64,000 nt of DNA from Humibacter sp049446075. Its GTDB lineage: Bacteria > Actinomycetota > Actinomycetes > Actinomycetales > Microbacteriaceae. The stretch is from the NCBI RefSeq assembly GCF_049446075.1, contig NZ_JBMSEB010000001.1, positions 1,302,001 through 1,366,000 on the forward strand. Direction: 5' to 3'. The translations under genes were made by a program, and so were the position numbers. Of this stretch, positions 40,928-50,465 are shown one piece after another. A model generated the notes under the pieces. The model ran no database searches. It was not told the DNA's origin and was given only the letters and a program-made list of their open reading frames with translations. Positions within the stretch are counted from its first letter, which is position 1, and each line of letters starts with the position of its first letter.

Positions 40928-42159
40928 GAGCCGGCCACGAGTTCGGCCAGCGGCACGGCCGGGTCTGCAAGGCGCCCCTCGTCGACCGGAGTCGCAGCGC
41001 GGATCAGCGCCTGAACGTCGGCGTTCACATCCCAGACGTTCACGTTCATCCCGGCCACCACCCGGCTGTCCTTGGTCACCCAGAACGAGACGAACTCACG
41101 GCCTGGCACGTCGCCTCGGTAGACGACGTGGCTGCCCTCCATGAGGGGCCGGTATCCGGAGTACTCCATGCCCAGGTCGAACTGGTCGGTGTAGAAGTAC
41201 GGCACGTCGTCGTACTCGATACCGCGGTCGATCATGTTGAGCCCGGCAGTGCGACCCGTTCCGATGGCATTCGCCCAGTGCTCGCTGCGCAGCCGCTGCC
41301 CGACGACCGGGTGGAACGGGTTGGCTGCGTCGCCCACTGCGAAGACGCCGTCCGCGTCTGTTCGCATGCCCGCATCGACCAGGATGCCCTTGTCCGCCTT
41401 CAGCCCAGCCCGCTCCGCGAGGCCGGTGAGGGGCTGGATGCCCGTACCCACGATCACGACGTCGGCATCCACTTGGCCGCCCTCGTACCTGACACCCGTC
41501 ACCCGGCCTTCGGCTGTGACGAACCCCTGCACTCCCGCGCCGCGGATCAGGCGAACGCCGTGGTCCTCGTGCAGTCGCGCGAACACCTCGCCGAGCTCGT
41601 CGCCCAGCGCGGTGGACAGCGGCACCTGCGCGTGCGAAACCACGGTGACCTCGTTGCCGAAGCCCCGTACGGTTGCCGCGACCTCCATGCCGATCCAGCC
41701 GGATCCGACCACGACGACCCGTTTGTCGCCGTCTGATGTCGCCTCCCTGATCGCGCGCGAGTCCTCGATCGTGCGCAGGTAGAGGATGCCGTCGGCCTCT
41801 CCGCCCGGCACCTCAAGACGTTTGGGCGTCGCCCCCGTCGCGATGAGCAGCCGGTCGTAGGGAACCGTCCCACCGCCCTCGAGCACAACCGCTCGGCCGT
41901 TCAGGTCCAGTTCGCGGGCGTGCTGCCCCGAACGCACCTCGACATCGTGGTCGCCCCACCAGTCATCCGTCTGCACCCACAGATCGGACTCGTCGAGCTC
42001 GGCGAGGTAGCCCTTGGACAGCGGCGGGCGGATGTATGGCTTGTGCGCCTCGGCGGCGATGAGCGTCAGGTGGCCTTCGTAGCCCTCCTCGCGAAGCGTT
42101 ACGGCGGCGGTGCCTGCGGCGAGGCCACCGCCCACGATCACGAATTCGGATGCAGTCAT
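40924..42159 (-). CDS. FAD-dependent ferredoxin/rubredoxin reductase-like oxidoreductase
   Basis: 411-residue pyridine nucleotide-disulphide-family flavoprotein. The FAD site is VIVGGGLAAGTAAVTLREEG (8-27), the NADH site VVVVGSGWIGMEVAATVRG, the second FAD motif GVFAVGDAANPFHP, and the reductase C-terminal domain begins near residue 320. AIF/BphA4-type enzymes transfer electrons from NAD(P)H to ferredoxin, rubredoxin or quinone. There is no redox CxxC. It is the first gene of the FolP2/RibD-C operon (4-bp overlap with FolP2), so it may supply electrons to that reductase system; this is inference. Confidence 0.9.
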   Translation of the reverse strand: MTASEFVIVGGGLAAGTAAVTLREEGYEGHLTLIAAEAHKPYIRPPLSKGYLAELDESDLWVQTDDWWGDHDVEVRSGQHARELDLNGRAVVLEGGGTVPYDRLLIATGATPKRLEVPGGEADGILYLRTIEDSRAIREATSDGDKRVVVVGSGWIGMEVAATVRGFGNEVTVVSHAQVPLSTALGDELGEVFARLHEDHGVRLIRGAGVQGFVTAEGRVTGVRYEGGQVDADVVIVGTGIQPLTGLAERAGLKADKGILVDAGMRTDADGVFAVGDAANPFHPVVGQRLRSEHWANAIGTGRTAGLNMIDRGIEYDDVPYFYTDQFDLGMEYSGYRPLMEGSHVVYRGDVPGREFVSFWVTKDSRVVAGMNVNVWDVNADVQALIRAATPVDEGRLADPAVPLAELVAGS

Positions 42160-42373
42160 CGCTACCCCTTGCTCCTGTGTTTATCGGTGGGCGGCCGCGA
42201 GGGCGTCGCCTTCCTCGATTCTTCAACAGCATGCCCCGAGTGGCACAACCCGGCGAGACCAACTGCGACCACTGCTAGCGCTGATCGGGTCCCCTGCCGC
42301 CACACTTCGGCCGCGAGGATGCCGTACGACAGACTCACAGCTTGGGCCCAGCCAACGCGCAGAGACTGGGCGC

Positions 42374-43066
42374 ATGAGCACAGGACCCCGCATCCTCATC
42401 GTCGACGACGAGCCCAACATCCGCGATCTTCTCACCACGAGCCTGCGCTTCGCCGGCTTTGCGGTACGGGCAGTGGGGAACGGGGCCCAGGCCATCTCGG
42501 CCGTACTCGAGGAGGAGCCCGACCTCATCATCCTCGACGTCATGCTGCCCGACATGAACGGCTTCGGGGTGACGAAGCGGCTGCGCGGCGCTGGCTACAC
42601 GGCACCGATCCTGTTCCTCACGGCCAAAGACGACACGGAAGACAAGATCACGGGCCTCACGGTCGGTGGCGACGACTACGTCACCAAGCCGTTCAGCCTC
42701 GACGAGATCGTCGCGCGCATAAAGGCCATTCTGCGCCGCACCATGCAGGCCGACGACGACGCGATCATCCGTGCGGGCGAGCTCACCATGGATCAGGACA
42801 CGCACGAGGTGTTCGTCGGCGAAACCCCCATCGAGTTGAGCCCGACCGAGTTCAAGCTGCTGCGGTACCTCATGCTCAACCCGAACCGCGTGCTGTCCAA
42901 GGCGCAGATCCTCGACCACGTGTGGGAGTACGACTTCAACGGAGATGCCGGCATCGTGGAGAGCTACATCTCCTACCTGCGACGCAAGGTCGACGCACAC
43001 TCGAGCGAGCCGCTCATCCAGACCAAGCGCGGCTTCGGCTACATGCTGAAGGCAGCGAAGGTGTGA
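42374..43066 (+). CDS. OmpR/PhoB-family response regulator
   Basis: 230-residue response regulator. The receiver domain (5-120) has the acidic pocket DDE (11-13), phosphoacceptor Asp55 in LIILDVMLPD, Thr84 and Lys105 in TKPFS. The winged-helix output domain (about 137-228) includes LSPTEFKLLRYLMLNPNRVL, then ILDHVWEYDF, and YLRRKVD. It resembles TcrX/PrrA-type actinobacterial regulators. The ATG 42374 has no ribosome site and could be leaderless; GCCCAG...CTGGGC flanks the start region. The cognate kinase follows 37 bp downstream. Confidence 0.93.
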   Translation: MSTGPRILIVDDEPNIRDLLTTSLRFAGFAVRAVGNGAQAISAVLEEEPDLIILDVMLPDMNGFGVTKRLRGAGYTAPILFLTAKDDTEDKITGLTVGGDDYVTKPFSLDEIVARIKAILRRTMQADDDAIIRAGELTMDQDTHEVFVGETPIELSPTEFKLLRYLMLNPNRVLSKAQILDHVWEYDFNGDAGIVESYISYLRRKVDAHSSEPLIQTKRGFGYMLKAAKV

Positions 43067-43103
43067 GACCCGCGCCCAGCTTGACCCCTTAGGCTCGCCT
43101 GTC

Positions 43104-44840
43104 GTGAGCACGGTTTTCGATCGCTGGAACGCGATCTCGCTGCGCACGAAGATCACCGGCGTCACGGTGCTGGTGCTCACCTTCGGGCTGTTGGTGGCGG
43201 GGCTCGGCACCATGCTGCTGTTCAAGCCCGTGCTGATGAACCTGTTCGATCAGCAGCTGGAAGCGATCGCCTCGCAGCCCGACAGCATCAACGCCATCCT
43301 TCCGAGCGACTCCAAGCGCAGCAGCGGCCCGGTCATCGGCCAGAACAACACGGCGAGCTTCTACGTCGCGCTTTACGGGGCAGACGGCGTGCAGGTCTCC
43401 GAGAACTGGAAGTCCGTGCCGAGCGGCAAGAAGCCCGCCGTGCCGAGCAAGCTCACTCTCGACGAGGGAGCATCCTGTGCCAATCAGGGTCCTGGATGGC
43501 TGCAGAGCCGCGACGGCCTGAGTTCCTTCCGCAGCGTGTGCACGGTCGTGCAGCTGCAGGGCGCGACACCCACGTACGGCACCGCCATCATCGCGGTCTC
43601 CACGTCGCCGCTCGACATCACGCTCGCAAGCTACCTGTCGATCTTCTTCAGCTTCGGCGTCATCGTCGTCATCATCGGCGCATTCCTCACAAGGGCACTC
43701 GTGACGACGACGTTCCGTCCGCTGCGTGAGGTGGAACGCACGGCCGCGGAGATCGCCGACGGCGACTTCAGCCAGCGCCTTGGCGGAGCAACGCCGAACA
43801 CCGAGGTCGGCCGCCTGAACCGCTCGCTGAACACCATGCTCAACCGCATCGATCAGGCGTTCAAGGACCGCGCCCGCACGATCGATCAGATGCGCCGCTT
43901 CGTCGGGGATGCCAGCCACGAGCTGCGAACGCCGCTCGTCTCGGTGCGTGGTTACGCCGAGCTGTACCGCATGGGCGCTCTGCAGACGCCGGAAGAAGTC
44001 GCTCAAGCGATGGACCGCATCGAGAAGGAGGCCGTGCGAATGGGCCTGCTCGTCGAGGACCTGCTCGAGCTCGCGCGACTCGATGAGACGAAGCCCCTGA
44101 CGCTCACGGTTGTCGACCTCGTGCCGCTCGCGCACGATGCAGCGCTCGACGCGAACGCGGGCAACCCCGACCGCACCGTCTCTGTGGTGCTGTCGCTGCC
44201 GCCGCTTCCGCCACCTCCGCCAGGGCCTTCGACCGAGAGCGCGACCGGCGAAGCGCTCTCGGAGGAGGACCTGGACGAGCAGACATCCGTTCGTACCCAG
44301 GGACAACGCGGCCGGAACACCGCGGCGACCGGCCCGATCGGCTTCGCCGGCGCGACTCTTGCGCGCCTCAGACGACGGCAGCGCAAGACCGACCCCGGTG
44401 TCGAGACGGCGCCGCTGCAGCTCGTGGACATCCCGGAGCCCCCCACAGTGCCCGCACTCGTGATGGCCGAGGAGAACAAGCTTCGTCAGGTGCTCGGCAA
44501 CCTGATCGGTAACGCCGTGCGCTACACCCCGGCGGGAAGCCCCATCGAGATCGGCGTCTCCGTCGACTCCGATCGACGAGTGGCCATGCTGTCCGTGATC
44601 GACCACGGCGAGGGCATCCCGCCGCAGATCAGGGACAAGATCTTCCAGCGGTTCTGGCGCGCGGACACCTCGCGCACGCGCGAGACCGGCGGGAGCGGCC
44701 TCGGCCTGGCGATCGTCGCCTCGATCGTCGTCGCTCACCACGGAACCGTCGACGTCGTGGAGACGCCAGGCGGCGGCGCCACATTCCGAGTGACGCTGCC
44801 GTTGGCCGACTCCCCCGACGCGCCCGACGCCGACGCGTAG
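43104..44840 (+). CDS. sensor histidine kinase with Pro-rich insertion
   Basis: 578-residue membrane kinase: helix 1 at about 19-40, an extracellular sensor of about 135 residues with two Cys (125 and 146) that may form a disulphide, helix 2 at about 175-197, then HAMP. The HisKA domain carries His272 in DASHELRTPLVS. The catalytic domain has the N box NLIGNAVRYTP and the G boxes DHGEGI and GGSGLGLA. Between them, roughly residues 365-450 form an unusual Pro-rich, charged, apparently disordered insertion absent from typical family members. It phosphorylates the response regulator upstream. GTG start. Signal unknown. Confidence 0.9.
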   Translation: MSTVFDRWNAISLRTKITGVTVLVLTFGLLVAGLGTMLLFKPVLMNLFDQQLEAIASQPDSINAILPSDSKRSSGPVIGQNNTASFYVALYGADGVQVSENWKSVPSGKKPAVPSKLTLDEGASCANQGPGWLQSRDGLSSFRSVCTVVQLQGATPTYGTAIIAVSTSPLDITLASYLSIFFSFGVIVVIIGAFLTRALVTTTFRPLREVERTAAEIADGDFSQRLGGATPNTEVGRLNRSLNTMLNRIDQAFKDRARTIDQMRRFVGDASHELRTPLVSVRGYAELYRMGALQTPEEVAQAMDRIEKEAVRMGLLVEDLLELARLDETKPLTLTVVDLVPLAHDAALDANAGNPDRTVSVVLSLPPLPPPPPGPSTESATGEALSEEDLDEQTSVRTQGQRGRNTAATGPIGFAGATLARLRRRQRKTDPGVETAPLQLVDIPEPPTVPALVMAEENKLRQVLGNLIGNAVRYTPAGSPIEIGVSVDSDRRVAMLSVIDHGEGIPPQIRDKIFQRFWRADTSRTRETGGSGLGLAIVASIVVAHHGTVDVVETPGGGATFRVTLPLADSPDAPDADA

Positions 44841-45056
44841 CCGACGCGGCCTGCAGCTGCCCTCATCGGCAGCGGAAGGCATCGGCAGAGGGGGCGGCGT
44901 CTGCCGCGCACGTGCCGCGGCGCGCGGTCTGGCAAGCCCCGACCTTCTTTACTACCCCCGCTCTGGAAGAGCAGATACGGCCGGACTACTGCCATTCTGG
45001 CAAGCCGAGCGGCGTTTCCTTCCGCCTTTCGCGCAGGTCACGGTTACGTTTGCCGC

Positions 45057-46529
45057 GTGCGCGACGACGAACTACGACGCCTCCTGACCGAGAGCAACCC
45101 GTGGTGGACGGCCGCGGCCAGGGGCACGGACCCGACGGCGTGGGTGGCGGGCAACCGCACCCTGCGCGAACGCACGCGGTACGAGCTCGGGTATCGCGCG
45201 GGCATCCTCGACGATGTCGCGAGTAGCGAGCCGGACGGCCGGCTGGTCGTGCTCACCGGACCGCGTCGCATCGGCAAGTCGGTGGCGCTTCTGGATGCCG
45301 CCGCGAACCTCTGCACACTGCCCGACGTCGACCCGCGGCAGGTCGTCTACGTGCCGTGCGACACCATGCGTGGGCGCGACGTGACCCGCACCCTCACCCT
45401 GGCCAGGATGCTCACCCGCTCGGTCGACCAGCCCAAGCCGCGAGGGCGGGTGTGGCTGTTCGACGAGATCAGCATGGTGACCGGATGGACCAGCGCACTC
45501 AAGCTCGCAAGAGACACCACACCGTTCGGCGACGACACGGTCGTGGTTACCGGCAGCAGGTGGGCGCAGTCCGAAGACATTCAGGGCAACCTGCTGGCCG
45601 GACGTGCTGGCTCGAGCGGCTCTCATCGCATCCGTCAGCTGCTGCCCATGACGTTCCGCGACTTCCTCACCGCCGCGTACCCAGGGCTTCCGGTCGTTCC
45701 CGTCGTGAACCCGGCCGATCTGCAGAGCGAGGATGCTCGCACCGCCCTCGACGAGGTGCAGTTCGTCGTCGACGAGCTCGACCTCGCCTGGCAGGACTAC
45801 CTGACGTGCGGCGGCTTTCCCCGCGCCGTGTTCGAGCACACCCGTGCGGGCGCGGTCTCGGACGGGTACGCCCGTGACCTGCACGCGTGGCTGCGACGCG
45901 ACGTCGACCCGGACGCACCGACCAACACGACGACCACCTTGCTGCGGGGCATCGGCGATCGCATGAACGCGCCCATCAACCTCACCGCGACGGCGCAGGA
46001 CCTCGGCTACTCCACGCGTCCCACGTTCACCGCCAGAGTCGAGCGTCTCATCAGCACGCACGCCGCGCTGCGGTGCAATCAGGTCAGGGAGCAGGGCGAA
46101 CGCGTGGTCGGAGCGCACTACAAGCTCTACCTGGCCGATCCGCTGCTGGCCTGGATCCCCTTCATCGTGAGTCCCGGCCTCCCTGCCCCGGACTTCGGCA
46201 GGCTCACCGAGGCCGCGCTCGGGGTCACGCTCGCGCGGGCGATCGAGGCGCTCGACGAGGGTCGCTGGCTCTCCGACGACTCGGTCGGCTACGCCCGCAC
46301 CGAGTCCGGCAACGAGGTCGACTTCGCACCCGTGCGCGTACCAGTCGCGGGAACGCACTCGATGACGGTGCCCGTCGAGAGCAAATGGGTGGACGACGGC
46401 TGGCGAGCCGAGGCCCGGGTCATCGATGGCAAGTACGGACACGGCATCATGGCCACGAAATCGGTGCTCGATCTCGACGGCGATGTGTGGGCAGTGCCTG
46501 CACCACTCGTGGCGCTGCTGCTCGCTTGA
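45057..46529 (+). CDS. AAA ATPase with DUF4143 domain
   Basis: 490-residue AAA_14/DUF4143 protein. Walker A GPRRIGKSVA is at 68-77, Walker B RVWLFDEIS at 131-139, the sensor VVTGSRWAQS follows, and a winged/PD-(D/E)xK-like C-terminal DUF4143 domain shows NEVDFAPV and VPVESKW, which fit the Asp and Glu-x-Lys of the nuclease fold. Such proteins are common, often orphan, and their substrate is unknown; some are linked to defence or DNA transactions. GTG start with no clear ribosome site. It stands alone between the kinase gene and a GGATGCC hairpin. Confidence 0.86.
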   Translation: MRDDELRRLLTESNPWWTAAARGTDPTAWVAGNRTLRERTRYELGYRAGILDDVASSEPDGRLVVLTGPRRIGKSVALLDAAANLCTLPDVDPRQVVYVPCDTMRGRDVTRTLTLARMLTRSVDQPKPRGRVWLFDEISMVTGWTSALKLARDTTPFGDDTVVVTGSRWAQSEDIQGNLLAGRAGSSGSHRIRQLLPMTFRDFLTAAYPGLPVVPVVNPADLQSEDARTALDEVQFVVDELDLAWQDYLTCGGFPRAVFEHTRAGAVSDGYARDLHAWLRRDVDPDAPTNTTTTLLRGIGDRMNAPINLTATAQDLGYSTRPTFTARVERLISTHAALRCNQVREQGERVVGAHYKLYLADPLLAWIPFIVSPGLPAPDFGRLTEAALGVTLARAIEALDEGRWLSDDSVGYARTESGNEVDFAPVRVPVAGTHSMTVPVESKWVDDGWRAEARVIDGKYGHGIMATKSVLDLDGDVWAVPAPLVALLLA

Positions 46530-46587
46530 GCGGATCACGCGCTCTCCCCCTCCACCGTCAGGCCTTCCCGCACGCCTTCCCTGCATT

Positions 46588-46621
46588 GGATGCCTCGCGT
46601 CCTGCAGCACGCGAGGCATCC
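46588..46621. terminator. perfect 13-bp hairpin built from inverted GGATGCC words
   Basis: GGATGCCTCGCGT (46588-46600) and ACGCGAGGCATCC (46609-46621) pair perfectly around an 8-nt loop, 59 bp after the AAA/DUF4143 stop. No T-run follows on either strand. It probably acts as a factor-dependent or weak terminator. Confidence 0.55.
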
Positions 46622-46698
46622 GTAGCGTCGACGACACAACGAATCGACCGTGCCGGCCGGCGACCTCGCCGCGGCGGGCGGTGAAGACAGGAGGAAGC

Positions 46699-46989
46699 AT
46701 GACGACATACCGCGTCGACAGCGATCAGATGATCGCGGCGACGGCTGCCGTACGGGGATCGATGAGCCGCATCCAGAGCGAGGTGGCCGGCCTGCTCGGC
46801 CAGCTCACCGGGCTGCAGGGAACCTGGACCGGTCAGGCGGCCGAGTCGTTCCAGGGTGTAGTGAATCAGTGGAGGGCCACCCAGCAGCAGGTCGAGCAGT
46901 CGCTTGACGCTATCAACCAGGCGCTTGGGCAGGCCGGCCAGCACTACGCCGAAGTGGAGCTCACGAACGCCAAGCTGTTCGCGGTCTGA
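46699..46989 (+). CDS. WXG100-family (ESAT-6-like) protein
   Basis: 96-residue helical-hairpin protein. The turn motif WTG (GTWTGQAAESF) lies near residue 45, two amphipathic helices flank it, and the protein has no signal peptide. These features define WXG100 substrates of type VII (ESX) secretion. AGGAGGAAGC before the ATG is an excellent ribosome site. No EccC, EccD or partner WXG protein is present in the window, so it is an orphan here. The C-terminus ends AEVELTNAKLFAV; a YxxxD/E export signal is not obvious beyond HYAEVE (Tyr followed by Glu). Confidence 0.9.
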   Translation: MTTYRVDSDQMIAATAAVRGSMSRIQSEVAGLLGQLTGLQGTWTGQAAESFQGVVNQWRATQQQVEQSLDAINQALGQAGQHYAEVELTNAKLFAV

Positions 46990-47012
46990 CACCGAACGCG
47001 CCCCAGACGCAG

Positions 47013-47040
47013 GAAGGGCACCCCTTCCGGGGTGCCCTTC
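47013..47040. terminator. bidirectional terminator between WXG100 and groEL genes
   Basis: GAAGGGCACCCC (47013-47024) and GGGGTGCCCTTC (47029-47040) form a perfect 12-bp stem with TTCC loop, between convergent genes. Confidence 0.85.
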
Positions 47041-47056
47041 TCGGCTGAACGGACTC

Positions 47057-48676
<1,620 letters not shown>

Positions 48677-48720
48677 GTTGTTTCTCGTCCCTCCCGGACG
48701 TTACGCGAAAGAATCAACGT

Positions 48721-48747
48721 TTAGCACTCAGCAGAAGTGAGTGCTAA
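48721..48747 (-). promoter_or_regulatory. CIRCE operator 1 of groEL (HrcA site)
   Basis: TTAGCACTC, nine bases, GAGTGCTAA: a perfect match to the CIRCE consensus, 44 bp before the groEL start. HrcA binding here gives heat-shock control. Confidence 0.97.
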
Positions 48748-48754
48748 AAGGATT

Positions 48755-48781
48755 CTGGCACTCGACCCTCGTGAGTGCAAG
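48755..48781 (-). promoter_or_regulatory. CIRCE operator 2 with embedded groEL promoter
   Basis: A second, degenerate CIRCE: GCACTC (48758-48763), nine bases, GAGTGC (48773-48778). On the minus strand TTGCAC (48780-48775) and CAGAAT (48757-48752) are spaced 17 bp and fit -35/-10 elements. They place the start of transcription inside CIRCE 1, so HrcA would cover the promoter. Confidence 0.8.
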
Positions 48782-48933
48782 ACGAGGGCCGGGTCTCCCG
48801 CGTGTTTCTCGGCGGGATCGCCCCGCAGGCGCGAGTACAGGTCGTCGAGGTACTCGTCGATGCGGTCCCGGCTCATGCCATGCCTCCCAGCAGATTGTCG
48901 ACCGCGACCGAGAACCGAAAGGCACATAAGAAA

Positions 48934-48961
48934 GGAGGGGATGCCATTCGGCATCCCCTCC
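48934..48961 (-). terminator. cspA terminator containing inverted GGATGCC
   Basis: GGAGGGGATGCC (48934-48945) and GGCATCCCCTCC (48950-48961) form a perfect 12-bp stem with ATTC loop. Read leftward it is followed by TTTCTTAT. It ends the cspA transcript 15 bp after the stop. Confidence 0.88.
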
Positions 48962-48976
48962 CTGGTTCGTCGAGCG

Positions 48977-49180
48977 TCAGGCGGGCCGGACCGACTCTGC
49001 CTGCGGTCCCTTCGATCCCGTTCCGACCTCGAAAGTCACCTGCTGACCTTCTTCGAGGACCTTGTAGCCGTTCATGTCGATCGCGGAGTAGTGAACGAAA
49101 ACGTCCTGTCCCCCACCGTCGACTGTGATGAAGCCGTAGCCCTTCTCAGCGTTGAACCATTTGACGGTCCCGTTCGCCAT
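48977..49180 (-). CDS. cspA: cold-shock protein CspA
   Basis: 67-residue single-domain RNA chaperone: MANGTVKWFNAEKGYGFITV contains RNP1 (KGYGFI), and DVFVHYSAI is RNP2. The ATG 49180 has GGGAG 6 nt upstream; an in-frame GTG-like extension to 49192 is unnecessary. On the minus strand TACTAT (49239-49234) may be the -10 box, giving a short untranslated leader. A strong terminator follows, so it is monocistronic. Abundant cytosolic RNA-binding protein in growth and cold stress. Confidence 0.97.
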   Translation of the reverse strand: MANGTVKWFNAEKGYGFITVDGGGQDVFVHYSAIDMNGYKVLEEGQQVTFEVGTGSKGPQAESVRPA

Positions 49181-49340
49181 TAGTACTCCCATTGCGCTTT
49201 ACCGACGCCGCTGGTCGCGAGCGTTGAACCCCGATAGTAGCGGCGTCCCTAGTCCAGGACGAGGGACGTGTCCAGATTGAGACAAACGGTTACGCGGGCG
49301 TCATATTGGCGCCTCAGGTGAGCTGCCCGGCGACCCGTTT

Positions 49341-49904
49341 CTACTGGTGTTTCGGCACGTAATCGGCGCCGAGGACGACCGTGATGTCGGCCCCGGAATC
49401 GACGAAGTCCTGGGTCTGCTGAATGGGCGCGCCCGCCAGCTCCTGCGATACCGCGAGTGCCGCAGGCTCGTTCTTGGGGTCGCTGTAGTAGACCGTGGTC
49501 TTCTTCACATCTGTCGCGCTCGCGTTGGCCGGCGTGATGTGCGTCCAACCTGCTGCCTGCAGCGTCGTCGTGGCGTCCGCCGCGAGGCCTGACTTCACCG
49601 TGCCGTTCAGCACGATGAGGTTCAGCGCAGGGTTCACTACGGGGGTGATGGTCGGCGTGGGCGTCGGGGTGACGGACGGGGTTGCGGATGCCGTCCCACC
49701 TCCGAACGGCAGCTTCACGTTCAGGGTTCCGTTGATGGCGAAGATGCCGAGCGCGCCGAGGCCGACGATCACGACGACGGCGAGTGCACACCACGCGACC
49801 CAGATCCATCCATAGCCACGCGGACGCGGTGCCCGGTGCGCACCGATGCGCTCCAGGTCTTCCGGGACCTGGTCGAACCGATCGATCGGGAACTTCTCGG
49901 CCAT
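49341..49904 (-). CDS. LytR C-terminal domain membrane protein
   Basis: 187-residue protein: cytosolic N-terminus (FDQVPEDLERIGAHRAPRPR), one transmembrane helix (about 34-58, WVAWCALAVVVIVGLGALGI), an extracellular Thr/Pro-rich linker (TPSVTPTPTPTITP) and a LytR_C domain (about 92-187, LNLIVLNGTVKSGLAADATT to VLGADYVP). LytR_C proteins are thought to bind cell-envelope polymers. The gene follows the DUF3263 gene by 77 bp, a pairing conserved in actinobacteria. No enzymatic LCP domain is present. Confidence 0.88.
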   Translation of the reverse strand: MAEKFPIDRFDQVPEDLERIGAHRAPRPRGYGWIWVAWCALAVVVIVGLGALGIFAINGTLNVKLPFGGGTASATPSVTPTPTPTITPVVNPALNLIVLNGTVKSGLAADATTTLQAAGWTHITPANASATDVKKTTVYYSDPKNEPAALAVSQELAGAPIQQTQDFVDSGADITVVLGADYVPKHQ

Positions 49905-49981
49905 GTGCGTAGGGTACGGATCCTTGGGTCAGGGCCGCGTCTGCGCCGGCCGAGGTTGTCGGTCTATATGGATGTTCAGAA

Positions 49982-50302
49982 TCAGCCGGGCGGCCGAAGG
50001 CGCTCGGCACGAGCGGCAAGCCTCGCAGCGCGTACGCGCTGAAGTCTGCGCACCAGCATCGGGTCGTGCAAAAGTGCTGCCGGCGACTCGATCACGCGAC
50101 CGAGCACTTGATAGTACCTGGCCGCGGAAAGACCGAACTGATCGCGGATGGCCTGCTCCTTGGCGCCTGCGTGCTTCCACCACCGCCGCTCGAATTCGAG
50201 CACCGCCAGATCCCGCTCGCTCAGCGGCGAGGCATCCTTATCGGTGGAGTCCGTATCAGCGGCGTCGGCAGCCGGGTCGTGCGCTGGCTCCGCTTCGCCC
50301 AC
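49982..50302 (-). CDS. DUF3263-family protein
   Basis: 106-residue protein. The core LSERDLAVLEFERRWWKHAG, KEQAIRDQFGLSAARYYQVL and RVIESPAALLHDPMLVRRLQ matches DUF3263, a small helix-turn-helix-like actinobacterial family. The N-terminal 40 residues are acidic and variable. GTG 50302 is chosen because GGAAGG lies 8 nt upstream; longer ATG starts at 50332 or 50389 lack a site. It neighbours the LytR_C gene on the same strand. The HTH-like motif suggests DNA binding, but nothing is proven. Confidence 0.8.
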   Translation of the reverse strand: MGEAEPAHDPAADAADTDSTDKDASPLSERDLAVLEFERRWWKHAGAKEQAIRDQFGLSAARYYQVLGRVIESPAALLHDPMLVRRLQRVRAARLAARAERLRPPG

Positions 50303-50465
50303 CGTGCACCACCTTCCGCCGACGAGCGCCATTGTAGGGTCGCCCGTTCGTCCGACCGCGTTGCCATGCCGGGGGTCCTCGCCTCGCATCCGGAACAGTC
50401 ACAGGGGTGCGCTCGTTACCCTTGGTGTGCGCGCGAAACAGGCGCGCCGAGGAAGGGAACGAGTG

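Larger units (their letters stand above)
48721..48876 (-). pseudogene. 51-codon ORF resembling the N-terminus of a permease-prefix (HAAS) protein, possible gene remnant
   Basis: ATG 48876 has an ideal GGGAGG 6 nt upstream. Its first 24 residues, MSRDRIDEYLDDLYSRLRGD and PAEK, look like the start of HAAS/permease-prefix domain proteins, which normally continue for over 150 residues. Here the similarity stops after about 24 residues, and the frame continues through both CIRCE elements to a TAA lying inside CIRCE 1. It may be a relic of a deleted gene, or a short upstream ORF of groEL. It lies between the cspA terminator and groEL. Low certainty. Confidence 0.35.

Noticed and set aside
48677..48720. 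groES directly upstream of groEL
   Set aside because: Only leader DNA is present; groEL here is stand-alone as in most actinobacteria.
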